Shown here piece after piece: positions 31,659-32,013 of a stretch of DNA of 32,013 bases. Below the pieces are notes generated by a model. It was not told the origin of the DNA. It did no database searches and was given only the letters and a program-made list of their open reading frames with translations. The stretch is taken from assembly GCA_031281385.1 (NCBI GenBank), contig JAITFL010000116.1, positions 1-32,013 on the forward strand, read 5' to 3'. Every line of letters begins with the position of its first letter. Position 1 is the stretch's first letter. The translations under genes and the position numbers were made by a program. Source of the stretch: Holophagales bacterium (GTDB taxonomy: Bacteria; Acidobacteriota; Holophagae; Holophagales; Holophagaceae).

Positions 31659-32013
31659 ATGACAGCCAACCGCACACCCCACAATCCCCCCACAACCATC
31701 GCGCCCCGGCTACGCCGCCTGGTGTTCTCGTTCCTGCTGCCTAGCACCGCCGCGCTCGGGGTACTCGGCACCCTAGCCTGCAAGGACGCGAAGGCGCCGA
31801 TGCCGCCAAAGCCGCCTGCCGCGCCACTGGCACCGCTGCCGCCCATCCCCCCTGCTCCACCCGCCCAGCCGCGCCGCCCCAGCATAGACCTACCACCAGA
31901 GGCGTACCCTGTCATCAACGGCACCTGGGAGGGGACTGCTGGCGCGCCCTACGATTGGAAAATCAAGTTGGACGTCTTCGCCAAAAACGGCATCCAAAAG
32001 GTGCTGTTCACGT
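31659..32013 (+). CDS. Pro-rich lipoprotein, 3' end beyond the window
   Basis: The first 118 codons are visible; the gene runs off the right edge. The N terminus is MTANRTPHNPPTTIAPRLRR followed by a hydrophobic segment and a lipobox-like LGTLAC, so it should be a lipoprotein. A Pro/Ala-rich spacer follows (APMPPKPPAAPLAPLPPIPP), probably a flexible reach from the membrane. A structured domain then begins near DLPPEAYPVINGTWEGTAGA. The domain GTWEGTAGAPYDWKIKLDVF hints at a small beta fold, but no family is recognised. GAGG lies 5 bases ahead of the ATG. Confidence 0.65.
   Translation, partial: MTANRTPHNPPTTIAPRLRRLVFSFLLPSTAALGVLGTLACKDAKAPMPPKPPAAPLAPLPPIPPAPPAQPRRPSIDLPPEAYPVINGTWEGTAGAPYDWKIKLDVFAKNGIQKVLFT

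Noticed and set aside
31505..31924. Glycine-rich 139-codon minus-strand frame
   Set aside because: It is the complement of the Pro-rich spacer of the plus-strand lipoprotein, which has a promoter, ribosome site and lipobox.

Overview
The window reads as a chromosomal segment of a Gram-negative, LPS-bearing bacterium, most likely an Acidobacteriota member. It has a TonB-dependent receptor with an N-terminal carboxypeptidase-regulatory-like domain, barrel proteins ending in Phe, two GT9 heptosyltransferase-like enzymes and a LolA-like carrier. These sit beside bshA (bacillithiol synthesis) and divIVA, a combination typical of Acidobacteriota. The lineage is inferred from gene content only. No rRNA, tRNA, CRISPR array, prophage or transposase gene was seen.

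Layout. 1-6841 (minus strand): a three-gene outer-membrane cluster (barrel protein, TonB receptor, small barrel protein) ending at a probable terminator, then a secreted thioredoxin-fold protein. 7466-9435: two overlapping GT9 genes. 9999-16804: a DUF1573 protein, an EamA transporter, a large secreted papain-like protease with Ig-like domains and a dockerin-like end, a lipoprotein and an orphan 122-residue protein. 17182-20103: rlmN, with xerC and rsmI on the other strand meeting it tail to tail. 20583-24762: a methyltransferase with a regulatory domain, a small membrane protein, lexA and lolA. 24782-27005 (minus): a cyclophilin lipoprotein and bshA. 27434-28187: yggT and divIVA. 28423-30909: a DUF362 protein coupled to a large membrane polyferredoxin. 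The right end holds a 57-residue ORF and the start of a Pro-rich lipoprotein.

The most unusual content lies between the genes. A dispersed, modular, hairpin-rich repeat family has at least seven copies (9.6, 12.1, 16.0, 16.9, 22.7, 25.5 and 28.2 kb). Six carry a hairpin whose six-base loop (ATGACC) is invariant. In five of these the stem is perfectly paired, and its bases change in matched pairs. Copies also carry 31-bp tandem units at one end, an optional 71-base long hairpin and terminal TTGCAAAA/TTTTGCAA motifs. A different hairpin array lies between bshA and yggT. Other points of note are a probable leaderless lexA promoter and a NapH/NapG-like fusion with an internal twin-arginine segment.
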